The position numbers were made by a program, and so were the translations under genes. This document shows, in pieces, positions 15,618-24,015 of a stretch of DNA of 64,000 bases (positions are counted from its first letter, which is position 1; the number at the start of each line of letters is the position of its first letter). The stretch is from an uncultured Bacilli bacterium (GTDB taxonomy: Bacteria; Bacillota_I; Bacilli_A; RF39; UBA660): contig CAKOOV010000003.1 of assembly GCA_934098435.1 (NCBI GenBank), forward strand, positions 42,503 through 106,502, in the 5' to 3' direction. Below the pieces are notes generated by a model, which saw only the letters and a list, made by a program, of their open reading frames with translations, was not told the origin of the DNA and searched no databases.

Positions 15618-16520
15618 ATGGAAGAATATTTAAATAAAATAATAAATGATAATGATATTTTAAATAATAATATGAAATGTATGAAAGTAAATTCTGGCTT
15701 TACTAATACTGTTTATATATTAGATAATAAGTATATTATTAAGATATGTAGTGATAAAAATAATAAAGATAGATTCACTCAAGAAATTAAATTTTACTTA
15801 AGTAATAATGATAATAAATATATACCAAGATTATACAATTATTACATATCAGATAATAAAGACTATTCTTATGAAATAATTGAAAAAGTAGAGGGAGTTA
15901 CACTCTATAATGTATGGCATACCTTATCTTTAGAAGAAAGAAAAGATGTATTAAAGCTAGTAGTAGATATGATGAAGTCTATTCATAAAACAAAAGGAGA
16001 AGTATATAACTTTGCTTTATATATTAAAAATAAGTTAAATAACGAAATGAATGAAGTTAGTAATTTATTTGATGGGGTAGTACTTGATAAATTTAATAAT
16101 ATAATTAAAAATATAGATAGATATTTTATAGATAATGATTATAGATTAGTACATGGTGATCTTCATTTTGATAATATACTTATTGATAGTAATAATAATA
16201 TTAAAGTTATTGATTTTGAAAGATCATTATCTGCTCCAATTGACTATGAATTAGATATATTTTTGAGAATGTGTTATAATCCTATTAAATATGCATCTTT
16301 AGAAGAAGAAAAGCATGTAAACAATAATGATTATAAGGATATTCCTAAATATTTAAAAGAATACTATCCTGAAATATTTAATTTTAAATATTTTGATATA
16401 AGACATTTAATATACGATTTAGAGGCCAATTTAAGAATATTACCTAGATTTAAAAATGATATTGAATTAAAAGATAAAGTTATAGACATAATAAATAAAT
16501 TATATAAATTAATAAAATGA
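15618..16520 (+). CDS. aminoglycoside phosphotransferase (APH) fold kinase
   Basis: This is a protein-kinase-like fold of 300 residues. The catalytic loop is HGDLHFDNILID (Asp and Asn present) and the metal-binding segment is IDFERS. The N-lobe has YIIKICS with the ATP Lys. The family contains aminoglycoside and macrolide kinases but also choline, thiamine and fructosamine kinases, so antibiotic resistance cannot be claimed. Its place among acetyltransferase, phosphatase and NUDIX genes fits small-molecule modification. Confidence 0.78.
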   Translation: MEEYLNKIINDNDILNNNMKCMKVNSGFTNTVYILDNKYIIKICSDKNNKDRFTQEIKFYLSNNDNKYIPRLYNYYISDNKDYSYEIIEKVEGVTLYNVWHTLSLEERKDVLKLVVDMMKSIHKTKGEVYNFALYIKNKLNNEMNEVSNLFDGVVLDKFNNIIKNIDRYFIDNDYRLVHGDLHFDNILIDSNNNIKVIDFERSLSAPIDYELDIFLRMCYNPIKYASLEEEKHVNNNDYKDIPKYLKEYYPEIFNFKYFDIRHLIYDLEANLRILPRFKNDIELKDKVIDIINKLYKLIK

Positions 16521-16529
16521 GGTATAGAA

Positions 16530-17066
16530 ATGAAAACAGAACTTATATATTTTGTTCATGGTACTACTTATGATAATGCTAGTAAAAAGTGTTCTGGCTG
16601 GAAACAAGTAGAACTTAACGAACTTGGAAAAGAACAGGCACTTAATTTAGGAAAGGTTAATAAAGATATTAAGTTTGATATTATCTTTACATCAGATTTA
16701 ATAAGAGCAATAGATAGTGCTAATATTGCTTTTCCTAATGTTAAGAAAATTCAAGATAAAAGACTAAGAGAATGTAATTATGGAGATTTAGACGGTGAAG
16801 ATAAGAAATTAATTGTTTATGAAGATCATATTGATGTACCATTTCCTAATGGTGAGTCTTTAAAAGATGTTGAAGTAAGAGTACAAAGTTTTATTAATGA
16901 TATACTAAAAGAATATAAAGGTAAAACAATAGGTATTGTAGCACATAGGGCTCCTCAGTTAGCACTTGAGGTTATTACAAAAAATATAAGCTGGGAGACT
17001 GCGAATGAAAATGACTGGCGTAAAACAGGAGAGTGGAAGCCAGGATGGAAATATGAAATTGATTAG
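16530..17066 (+). CDS. histidine phosphatase family protein lacking the Arg of RHG
   Basis: The phosphoglycerate-mutase-like fold is clear from SDLIRAIDSANIAF, RLRECNYGDLDGED and the second catalytic His in IVAHRAPQLALEV. The N-terminal motif reads FVHGTT, so the Arg that normally precedes the catalytic His (RHG) is absent. The ending NDWRKTGEWKPGWKYEI is characteristic of a subgroup I recall from Firmicutes. It should dephosphorylate a small substrate; whether activity survives the Arg loss is open. It starts nine bases after the APH-fold gene. Confidence 0.75.
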   Translation: MKTELIYFVHGTTYDNASKKCSGWKQVELNELGKEQALNLGKVNKDIKFDIIFTSDLIRAIDSANIAFPNVKKIQDKRLRECNYGDLDGEDKKLIVYEDHIDVPFPNGESLKDVEVRVQSFINDILKEYKGKTIGIVAHRAPQLALEVITKNISWETANENDWRKTGEWKPGWKYEID

Positions 17067-17084
17067 AAAAGGTAGAGGAGAAAT

Positions 17085-17612
17085 ATGAAAAAAATATTTT
17101 ATAATGAAGATAACTTAAATGAAAAAGACATAAACAATTCAGTTAAAAGAGCAAAGATGTTAATAATTAACTCTAATAATGAAATACTACTAGGATATGG
17201 CCGTAATACTTACCAAATAATAGGAGGTCATGTTGAAGATAATGAATCATATGATGAGTGTATAGTAAGAGAAGTAAAGGAAGAAACTGGCATAACAATC
17301 CCTTTGAAAGAAAGAAAACCATTTTTTCAAATAAAATATTATTGCAAAGACTATCCTAAAGAAGGATTAAACAGTGAATATATTATCAACTACTACAGTA
17401 TCATTTCAGATTTAAAACCAAATATCGATAACATTAATCTTACAGATAATGAAAAAGAAGGATTATTTGAATTTAGATATATTTCCTTAGATGAAGTAAT
17501 TGATGAACTTAAAAGTAATTTAGAAATATGTAAAAATAAAAATACTGTTAATGATACCATAGAAGCAATAAAAGTATATTTAGAAGAAAACAATAGAAAA
17601 AAAATAAGGTAA
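17085..17612 (+). CDS. NUDIX hydrolase
   Basis: The full Nudix box is present at about residues 49-71: GGHVEDNE, then REVKEETGI, matching G-x5-E-x7-REUxEExGU. NUDIX enzymes hydrolyse nucleoside diphosphates linked to another group. The protein has 175 residues. It is the last gene of the run that begins at 12581, and a strong terminator overlaps its stop codon. Confidence 0.85.
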   Translation: MKKIFYNEDNLNEKDINNSVKRAKMLIINSNNEILLGYGRNTYQIIGGHVEDNESYDECIVREVKEETGITIPLKERKPFFQIKYYCKDYPKEGLNSEYIINYYSIISDLKPNIDNINLTDNEKEGLFEFRYISLDEVIDELKSNLEICKNKNTVNDTIEAIKVYLEENNRKKIR

Positions 17613-17640
17613 GTCATAATATAGACTTATCTTATTTTTT
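17601..17640 (+). terminator. terminator of the 12.6-17.6 kb operon
   Basis: A long stem pairs 17601-17615 with 17624-17638, with one imperfect position, around an eight-base loop and ends in a T run. It overlaps the end of the NUDIX gene. Confidence 0.8.
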
Positions 17641-17651
17641 AATCATTATTG

Positions 17652-17680
17652 TTGAAAAACAAATCCTTTTATGGTAAAAT
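17652..17680 (+). promoter_or_regulatory. promoter of the first AMP-forming ligase
   Basis: TTGAAA (17652-17657) and TAAAAT (17675-17680) at 17-base spacing, followed by a GGGGGAATC ribosome site. Confidence 0.6.
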
Positions 17681-17704
17681 AAAATCGATTTGGGGGAATC
17701 AAAT

Positions 17705-19156
17705 ATGAATAAAGAAACTGGATATCCACACATAGATAAACCATGGATGAAGTATTATGATGAAAAAATAGTTAATGTCGAGGATCCAAAAACTAATATA
17801 ACTGAGTATTTAAAAATGAAAACAAAAGGAAATGAATCATTACTTGCTCATAGTTATTATGGAAAAAATATGACATTGGATGAACTATTTGATAAGGCAT
17901 CTACAGCCTCAAAAGTTCTAACATCATTAGGTGTAAAGAAAGGCGAAATAGTAATGAATATGTTGCCAAATATACCAGAATCTGCTCAAATATGGTTAGG
18001 TTGTGCCAATATAGGTGCTGTAACAGATTTCATAGATCCAAGACCAGATAGTATGGATATAATGGCAAATGCTCAAAAAGTACTAGAAGTTATAAAATAC
18101 GAAAGAGCAAAGTATATAGTAGCTCTAGATAAATGCTATCTTGCTATGTTAAAACCAATAGAGAAAGAGTTAAAAGAATTAGGTATAGAAAACATAGTGA
18201 TAATATCCGCAAGTGATTCAATGAACTTATCAGGAAAGATAGATTATTTAAAAGATGCACTTAAATATAATGAATTAAAAAATATTAGAAATAATAATTT
18301 AAGTGTAAAAAAACTAAAATCATATGAAGTTCTATATGCTAGAATGAGCAATATGCAAAAAGAAGAAAAATTACTTAAAGAAGCAATTGCAAGTTCAATT
18401 TTAAAAGTATCAAGATATAGTGATTTAATAAGAGAATGCAGATATACTAGTTATATAACTGATACAGATGCTGAAGCAATCACATATATAGGCCATACTT
18501 CAGGTACTAGTGGTGCAAGACCAAAGCCAATAACTGCCAGTAATAAAAACGGCATATCGACATTACAACAATTAATCAAAGGTAATGTAAGTTTCACTAA
18601 AGGAGATAATGCACTTCATGTGCTTCCATACTTTGCTCCTTTTGGAGCCTATGATAATTACTTGCTTAATATAGCTAGTTGTGCAAACAATATTGATGTA
18701 CCAGAATTTGAAATAAATGAATTTGGATATTTAATAAAAAAATATCATCCAAATATAATTATGGGAACACCAGCATGGTTAGCGGCTCTTCCTGATTATA
18801 GTTATTTGACTAATGAAGATTTATCGTGCATTCACACTATAATTTATGGCGGTGATTCACTTTCACCACAAGATGAAGAAAGAGTAAATAAATGGCTTAA
18901 ACAACATGGAAGTAGTGCCGAAGTAGAAAAAGGACATGGTATGAGTGAATTTCTTGGATGTGGCTCATATGCCCAAGATGAATATAATCAGCTTGGCTCA
19001 ATAGGAATACCACTACCTAATACAATTTATTCAATAGTAGATCCAAATATTGAAGATAAATTAGTACCATTAAAATTTGAAGAAGGAAAAGAACGTCTAG
19101 AAGGAGAACTTGTAGTTTCTTCAGATGCAGTAACAAGAGGATATCATTGTTCCTAG
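17705..19156 (+). CDS. AMP-forming acyl-CoA synthetase/ligase, N-terminal part, ended by a frameshift
   Basis: This is the large N-terminal domain of an adenylate-forming enzyme: phosphate loop YIGHTSGTSGARPKP, the aromatic strand MGTPAWLAAL, IIYGGDSLSPQDE, and GHGMSEFLGCG for the A5 region. The frame stops at TAG 19154 just after VVSSDAVTRGYH. Reading on one base later gives PRYEMDGRSYIRTRDLVQ, the expected continuation in the frame of the next entry. The gene is therefore split by a one-base shift near 19148. The ATG at 17705 follows GGGGGAATCAAAT. Substrate unknown; no signal peptide. Confidence 0.75.
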   Translation: MNKETGYPHIDKPWMKYYDEKIVNVEDPKTNITEYLKMKTKGNESLLAHSYYGKNMTLDELFDKASTASKVLTSLGVKKGEIVMNMLPNIPESAQIWLGCANIGAVTDFIDPRPDSMDIMANAQKVLEVIKYERAKYIVALDKCYLAMLKPIEKELKELGIENIVIISASDSMNLSGKIDYLKDALKYNELKNIRNNNLSVKKLKSYEVLYARMSNMQKEEKLLKEAIASSILKVSRYSDLIRECRYTSYITDTDAEAITYIGHTSGTSGARPKPITASNKNGISTLQQLIKGNVSFTKGDNALHVLPYFAPFGAYDNYLLNIASCANNIDVPEFEINEFGYLIKKYHPNIIMGTPAWLAALPDYSYLTNEDLSCIHTIIYGGDSLSPQDEERVNKWLKQHGSSAEVEKGHGMSEFLGCGSYAQDEYNQLGSIGIPLPNTIYSIVDPNIEDKLVPLKFEEGKERLEGELVVSSDAVTRGYHCS

Positions 19157-19163
19157 ATATGAA

Positions 19164-19685
19164 ATGGATGGTAGAAGTTACATAAGAACTAGAGATTTAG
19201 TACAAATGGACAAAAATGGAGTGTTCTATCACGAAGCCAGAAAAGACAGATCATTTACTAGATTCGATGGTTATAAAATAAAACCTTATGAAATAGAAAG
19301 CATAATTGAAAAAAATGACAAAGTAAAATATGCAAAACTAGTAGAATATTTTGATGACAGGCAAAGAGGAATTATGCCTATGTGTCATTTAGTCCTAAAA
19401 AATAATGATATAAGTGAAGAAGAAAAAATAGAAGTAATAAAAGATATCGTTTATAATAATATCATTGGGGACTCAACTATGTCATCAAGACAAATACCAG
19501 CTAAGTTTAAAATAAGAGAAAGCATGCCACTTACTAAAAATAGTAAAGTAGACTTTAATGCATTAAAAAATGAACCACTAGATGGTAGTGAAATTAATGT
19601 TGATGTAAGTGAAACTAACTTAACCGTTGATCACATTGAAATATATAAAGATACAAAAAAATCAAAAATAAGAATAAAAAAATAA
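19164..19685 (+). CDS. C-terminal part of the frameshifted AMP-forming ligase
   Basis: These 173 residues complete the ligase that begins at 17705. They contain IRTRDLV (the A8 hinge and Asp), DRSFTRFDGYKIKPYEIES, and the lid region with the catalytic Lys candidate in LTKNSKVDFNAL. There is no ribosome site before the first ATG, so it is unlikely to be made alone. Coding quality stays good across the break, so the shift is recent, a sequencing error, or read through by an unknown mechanism. Confidence 0.65.
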   Translation: MDGRSYIRTRDLVQMDKNGVFYHEARKDRSFTRFDGYKIKPYEIESIIEKNDKVKYAKLVEYFDDRQRGIMPMCHLVLKNNDISEEEKIEVIKDIVYNNIIGDSTMSSRQIPAKFKIRESMPLTKNSKVDFNALKNEPLDGSEINVDVSETNLTVDHIEIYKDTKKSKIRIKK

Positions 19686-19688
19686 AAA

Positions 19689-19717
19689 TTGTCACTTTAA
19701 CAAAAATGTAGTATAAT
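19689..19717 (+). promoter_or_regulatory. promoter of the second AMP-forming ligase
   Basis: TTGTCA (19689-19694) and TATAAT (19712-19717), 17 bases apart. Confidence 0.65.
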
Positions 19718-19755
19718 AACAGAATGTAGTTTTAAATATATTTTGGAGGGATAAT

Positions 19756-21081
19756 ATGATAGAAACAGAAAAACCATCAAAGATGGGATTAAATATGAAC
19801 TTTTATAGTGAAAAGGCAAAAACAGCTGCAAAACCAAACGATACTGAATATGGATTCTTATATGAAAGAAATAAAAAGTATATGAACAATATAGCTATTA
19901 CATTCGGTGGATTAAAAGTAACATACGAAGAGTTACACACAAAAATAGATGAATACGCCAAAGCACTATATAAAAGAGGAGTAAGAGAAAATGATATAAT
20001 AGCACTATCAGTAGCTAATACACCAGAAGCAATATATATATCTTATGCCTTAAATAAATTAGGAGCAATAATATGCCCAATAAATCCTTTAGATATGGAT
20101 TATAAAATAATGCAAGATTTAAAAGTAGTAAGACCAAAAATGTTCATTGGAATAAATGATTCATATAAGAAATTTAAAAACGCTAGTAAAGATATGGATA
20201 TAGACGTAATTCTTTTTTCAGCAGTTAGATCACTTGACAATAACATAATAAAAACATTATATGGAGTAAAGCAAATAATAAGTGGAAATGTCTTGTTATC
20301 ACTAGATAGTAAATTAGATTACGTTTTAAAAAAAGGAAAAAGTTTTGAAGATGCAATTTATCCAATTCATAAAGATGAAAAAATTGGTGATATAATGTTC
20401 ACTGGTGGTAGTAGTGGTACACATAAAGGAGTTATGTTAAGTGAAAATGGCCTAAATTGTGTCACAAAGTCATTAGATTATGTAACCGAGTTAGAGCCAG
20501 GAGAAATATTTATGGGTAACCTTCCAACTTTTATGGCCTTCGGTAAATTAGCAATGCATTATGCATTATGTAAAAGTCTTAATGTAAATTTAACCTTAAA
20601 AGCATTACCAAAAGATTTTAAAGAAGAGTTATATAGAATAAAACCAGCAGGAGTTTTTGCAGGACCAATTCAGTGGGAGTGCTTCTTAAATAGTATTTTT
20701 GGAGAAATAAGTAATAAAAATGAAAAAATAGACTTTTCATTAAATCAAAATACTGACTATATAAAATATCTAGAAAGTCTAAAAGCAATGTTAAGAAAAG
20801 CCGATACATCAAAGCTAGATTTATCTTGGCTAAAAATGGGAGTATCAGGAGGAGAACAATTAAAAATGTTTACTGAACTACTATGTTCTACAGTATTTGA
20901 AGAATTAGGAGCACCAGATGTTTTATGGAATGGTCTTGGTATGACAGAAATGTGGGCTCCAGTAGCAGTAAAAATGGGTAAGAAAAACACAAATGGAACA
21001 GTAGGGGCAGTAATTCCATATAATAATCAAATGATCATAGATCCAATAACCAAAGAAGAATTAGGAATTAATAAAGAATAA
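19756..21081 (+). CDS. AMP-forming ligase lacking the C-terminal lid domain
   Basis: This is an adenylate-forming enzyme of 441 residues. The phosphate loop is FTGGSSGTHKGVMLS, the strand GNLPTFMAFGKLAMHYAL follows, then SGGEQLK and WNGLGMTEMWAP (A5). The protein stops at IDPITKEELGINKE, before the A8 hinge and the roughly 100-residue lid with the catalytic Lys that full enzymes have. The bases after the stop do not encode the missing part in any frame, so this is a real truncation or a stand-alone large domain. It has its own promoter and follows another ligase. Confidence 0.75.
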   Translation: MIETEKPSKMGLNMNFYSEKAKTAAKPNDTEYGFLYERNKKYMNNIAITFGGLKVTYEELHTKIDEYAKALYKRGVRENDIIALSVANTPEAIYISYALNKLGAIICPINPLDMDYKIMQDLKVVRPKMFIGINDSYKKFKNASKDMDIDVILFSAVRSLDNNIIKTLYGVKQIISGNVLLSLDSKLDYVLKKGKSFEDAIYPIHKDEKIGDIMFTGGSSGTHKGVMLSENGLNCVTKSLDYVTELEPGEIFMGNLPTFMAFGKLAMHYALCKSLNVNLTLKALPKDFKEELYRIKPAGVFAGPIQWECFLNSIFGEISNKNEKIDFSLNQNTDYIKYLESLKAMLRKADTSKLDLSWLKMGVSGGEQLKMFTELLCSTVFEELGAPDVLWNGLGMTEMWAPVAVKMGKKNTNGTVGAVIPYNNQMIIDPITKEELGINKE

Positions 21082-21117
21082 AATAAATAAATATTTAAAG
21101 TAAAAGTTATAAAACAC

Positions 21118-21229
21118 TTTACAAAAAGTAAAATATAGTGTATTATTAATATGTTCCTTGAACTTTGTTATCGGTACCTCTTACCATAACTAGGTTAAAG
21201 GTGAAAATAAGATAAGGAGGAAATAAAAA
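21118..21229 (+). promoter_or_regulatory. promoter and structured leader of rpsO
   Basis: TTTACA (21118-21123) and TATTAT (21141-21146) with 17-base spacing precede an 80-base leader. CCTTGAACTTTG and GTTAAAGG, and ACCT with AGGT, can pair within it. S15 usually binds such leaders to repress its own translation; this is inferred from position. Confidence 0.5.
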
Positions 21230-21499
21230 ATGGCATTAAATAAAAATGAAAAAGCTAAGTTAATTAAAGAATTCGCTAGAGATGCAAAAGATACAGGATC
21301 TCCTGAAGTACAAATAGCAATTCTTACAAAAGAAATTAATGCTCTTACAGAACATCTAAAAAATAATAAGCAAGATAAAGCTTCTAAAAGAGGACTTTTA
21401 ATGAAAGTTGGAAAAAGAAGAAGCTTACTTAACTACTTAATAAAAACAGATGTTAAGAGATACAGAGATGTAGTTGCAAAACTAGGCTTAAGAAAATAA
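21230..21499 (+). CDS. rpsO: 30S ribosomal protein S15
   Basis: The 89-residue protein matches S15 throughout: [35 protein letters not shown], the basic [12 protein letters not shown] and the final [13 protein letters not shown]15 binds the central domain of 16S rRNA early in 30S assembly. The ribosome site is AAGGAGG. pnp follows, the usual bacterial rpsO-pnp order, with a terminator between them. Confidence 0.98.
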   Translation: MALNKNEKAKLIKEFARDAKDTGSPEVQIAILTKEINALTEHLKNNKQDKASKRGLLMKVGKRRSLLNYLIKTDVKRYRDVVAKLGLRK

Positions 21500-21512
21500 T
21501 AAATAATAAAGT

Positions 21513-21540
21513 AGGCACTCTTTTTTGAGTGCCTTTAAAT
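21513..21540 (+). terminator. terminator between rpsO and pnp
   Basis: GGCACTC (21514-21520) and GAGTGCC (21527-21533) flank six T, followed by a T-rich tail. It probably reduces read-through into pnp. Confidence 0.75.
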
Positions 21541-21590
21541 TTATTTTAATAAATATATATAATTTAAATAAAAAGAAAAGGAGTAAATAT

Positions 21591-23729
21591 ATGGAGAAAA
21601 AAGTATTTAAGTTAGATTTTTATGGAAGAGAGATAATAGTAGAACATGGGCAAGTAGCCAAGCAAGCAGATGGAGCAGTACTTGTAAGATATGGAGACAC
21701 CGTAGTGTTATCAACAGCAGTAGTAAGCAAAACAGCAAACCTACTATCAGATTTCTTTCCACTTATGGTATTATACCAAGAAAAACTATATTCAGTAGGT
21801 AAAATACCTGGAGGATTTATTAAGAGAGAAGGAAGACCAACTGATGCCGCAACACTAGCAGCTCGTATGATCGATAGACCACTAAGACCATTATTCCCAG
21901 AAGACTTCAAAAATGAAGTCCAAATAGTAAACACAGTATTATCAGTAGATCAAGATAATTCACCAGAACTTACAGCATTATTTGGATCATCATTAGCAAC
22001 TTGTATTAGTAAGATACCATTTAATGGTCCAGTAGCGGCAGTTAAAGTAGGTAGAGTAGATGGTAAATTTATTATAAACCCAACAGTTGCAGAAGCCGAA
22101 GTATCAGATATTGATCTTACAGTAGCGGGAACCAAAGACGCTATTAACATGGTTGAAGCAGGAGCTAGAGAAGCAAGTGAAGACGATATGCTAGAGGCCC
22201 TATTATTTGGCCACGAAGCTATAAAAAAATTAATTGCCTTCGAAGAAGAAGTAATCGCATCTATTGGTGAAGAAAAGATGGAATATGACAAATTAGAAAT
22301 TACTGAAAAGTTAAGAAACGAAGTAGATAGTATTGTTAGAGAAAGATTAGATAAAGCTTTAAGAATTAAAGATAAACTAGAAAAATATAATACTATTGAT
22401 AGTCTAGAGGAAGAAGTAGTAGAGAAGTATAAAACTGAAAATGAAGATAATATGAAACCAGAACAGTTAAAAGAACTACTAACAAAAGTAGCACTAATAT
22501 TCCATGGTATAGAATATGAATTATTTAGAAATATTGTCGTAAAAGAAAAGAAAAGAGCCGATGGACGTGCTATGGATGAAATAAGACCATTATCCACTGA
22601 TATCGATCTTCTTCCAAGATGCCATGGTAGTGCATTATTTACAAGAGGAGAAACTCAGTCTTTAGCTACAGTAACATTAGGAGCTTTAGGAGAACATCAA
22701 ATATTAGATGGCCTAGGAATTGAAGATGCCAAAAGGTTTATGTTACACTATAATTTTCCTGCATTTTCAGTAGGAGAAACAGGAAGATATGGTGCCCCTG
22801 GTAGAAGAGAAATAGGTCATGGCGCCCTAGGAGAAAGAGCCTTATCTTACGTAATACCTTCTGAAGAAGAATTCCCATATACCATAAGAGTAGTAAGTGA
22901 AATCTTAGAAAGTAACGGTTCATCATCTCAAGCCACAATATGCGCTGGAACAATGGCCCTAATGGCCGCTGGTGTACCAATAAAAAAACCAGTAGCAGGA
23001 ATAGCTATGGGATTAATAACACATGAAGATGAATATACAATACTTACTGATATTCAAGGAATGGAAGACCATCTAGGAGATATGGATTTCAAAGTAGCGG
23101 GAACAAAAGATGGTATTACTGCTCTTCAAATGGATATCAAGATAGATGGAATAAATAGAGATATATTAAAAGAAGCCTTAGCTCAAGCAAAAAAAGCTAG
23201 ACTAGAAATATTAGATGTAATTACAAAACAAATAGAAAAACCAAGAGAAGATGTATCTAAGTATGCTCCTAAGACAGAAACATTTATGATAAATCCAGAT
23301 AAAATTAAAGATGTTATCGGTCGTGGTGGAGAAATGATTACTAAGATAATATTAGAATGTAGTGGTGTAAACACTGTAAATGACATAAATGCTGTTAAAG
23401 TAGATTTAGAAGATGACGGAAGAGTAATTATATATCATACAGATAGAGATATAATAAATAAAACAGCTGAAAGAATAAAAAATATAGCTAGAGAAGTAGA
23501 AATAGGAAAAGTATATACTAGTAAAGTAGTAGATGTAGAAGACTTCGGTATCTTCGTAGAATTATGGCCTGGTTGCGAAGGACTTATTCATGTATCACAA
23601 TTAGATACCAAAAGAGTAGAAAAACCAAGCGATATGTTCAAAGTAGGAGACGAAGTAATAGCAATAGCTACAGGATATGATAAGAAAGGGAAACTAAACC
23701 TATCTAGAAAAGAACTATTAAAGAAGTAA
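21591..23729 (+). CDS. pnp: polyribonucleotide nucleotidyltransferase (PNPase)
   Basis: PNPase degrades RNA 3' to 5' with phosphate and is part of the RNA degradosome. Two RNase PH-like domains are visible (RPLRPLFPEDFKNEVQIV; then RGETQSLATVTLG, HYNFPAFSVGETGRYGAPGRREIGHG), followed by a KH domain with VIGRGGEMI and an S1 domain with GKVYTSKVVDVEDFGIFVEL. It is 712 residues long, normal for the family. The start at 21591 has AAAGGAG seven bases upstream; an upstream in-frame extension lacks homology. Confidence 0.97.
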   Translation: MEKKVFKLDFYGREIIVEHGQVAKQADGAVLVRYGDTVVLSTAVVSKTANLLSDFFPLMVLYQEKLYSVGKIPGGFIKREGRPTDAATLAARMIDRPLRPLFPEDFKNEVQIVNTVLSVDQDNSPELTALFGSSLATCISKIPFNGPVAAVKVGRVDGKFIINPTVAEAEVSDIDLTVAGTKDAINMVEAGAREASEDDMLEALLFGHEAIKKLIAFEEEVIASIGEEKMEYDKLEITEKLRNEVDSIVRERLDKALRIKDKLEKYNTIDSLEEEVVEKYKTENEDNMKPEQLKELLTKVALIFHGIEYELFRNIVVKEKKRADGRAMDEIRPLSTDIDLLPRCHGSALFTRGETQSLATVTLGALGEHQILDGLGIEDAKRFMLHYNFPAFSVGETGRYGAPGRREIGHGALGERALSYVIPSEEEFPYTIRVVSEILESNGSSSQATICAGTMALMAAGVPIKKPVAGIAMGLITHEDEYTILTDIQGMEDHLGDMDFKVAGTKDGITALQMDIKIDGINRDILKEALAQAKKARLEILDVITKQIEKPREDVSKYAPKTETFMINPDKIKDVIGRGGEMITKIILECSGVNTVNDINAVKVDLEDDGRVIIYHTDRDIINKTAERIKNIAREVEIGKVYTSKVVDVEDFGIFVELWPGCEGLIHVSQLDTKRVEKPSDMFKVGDEVIAIATGYDKKGKLNLSRKELLKK

Positions 23730-23747
23730 AAAATACTTCTTTTTTTA
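23721..23747 (+). terminator. terminator of pnp
   Basis: AAGAAGTA and TACTTCTT pair around five A and are followed by T7. It overlaps the pnp stop codon. Confidence 0.8.
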
Positions 23748-23775
23748 TATAATAAAAAATAGCTAAGCATTAAAC

Positions 23776-24015
23776 TTAACTATTATACTTATCATTAAAT
23801 AATTTCAAAACATTATTAAATTCTTCTCTATTTTCAAGCCCAACTATATATTCTTGATTATTATCATTAATAAGTCTTCTAATACAAAAATCACTAGGAT
23901 CATCAAAATTAGATAAAACAACATAGCAATTATTATTAAAATTAATTCTATCAATTTCAGTATACTCAATACCATTTTCTAAAGTAATTACATTATATTC
24001 TTTTTCTTCATTCAT
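23776..24015 (-). CDS. small acidic protein, DUF1292-like
   Basis: The 79-residue protein resembles the small DUF1292-type proteins at 35213 and 35469: a strand-rich N-terminal half (YTEIDRINFNNNCYVVLSNF), then CIRRLINDNNQEYIVGL and a helical end FNNVLKLFNDKY. Its function is not known. Its start overlaps the stop of the membrane-anchored protein gene at 24012 by four bases, so both are translated together. Confidence 0.6.
   Translation of the reverse strand: MNEEKEYNVITLENGIEYTEIDRINFNNNCYVVLSNFDDPSDFCIRRLINDNNQEYIVGLENREEFNNVLKLFNDKYNS

Noticed and set aside
19140..19170. Programmed frameshift in the AMP-forming ligase
   Set aside because: No known slippery heptamer or stimulatory hairpin is visible at the break.
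21950..22597. A 215-codon open frame on the minus strand inside pnp
   Set aside because: It is low in complexity (Ser, Leu, Phe rich), has no ribosome site and lies fully within a highly conserved gene; it is a codon-bias shadow.
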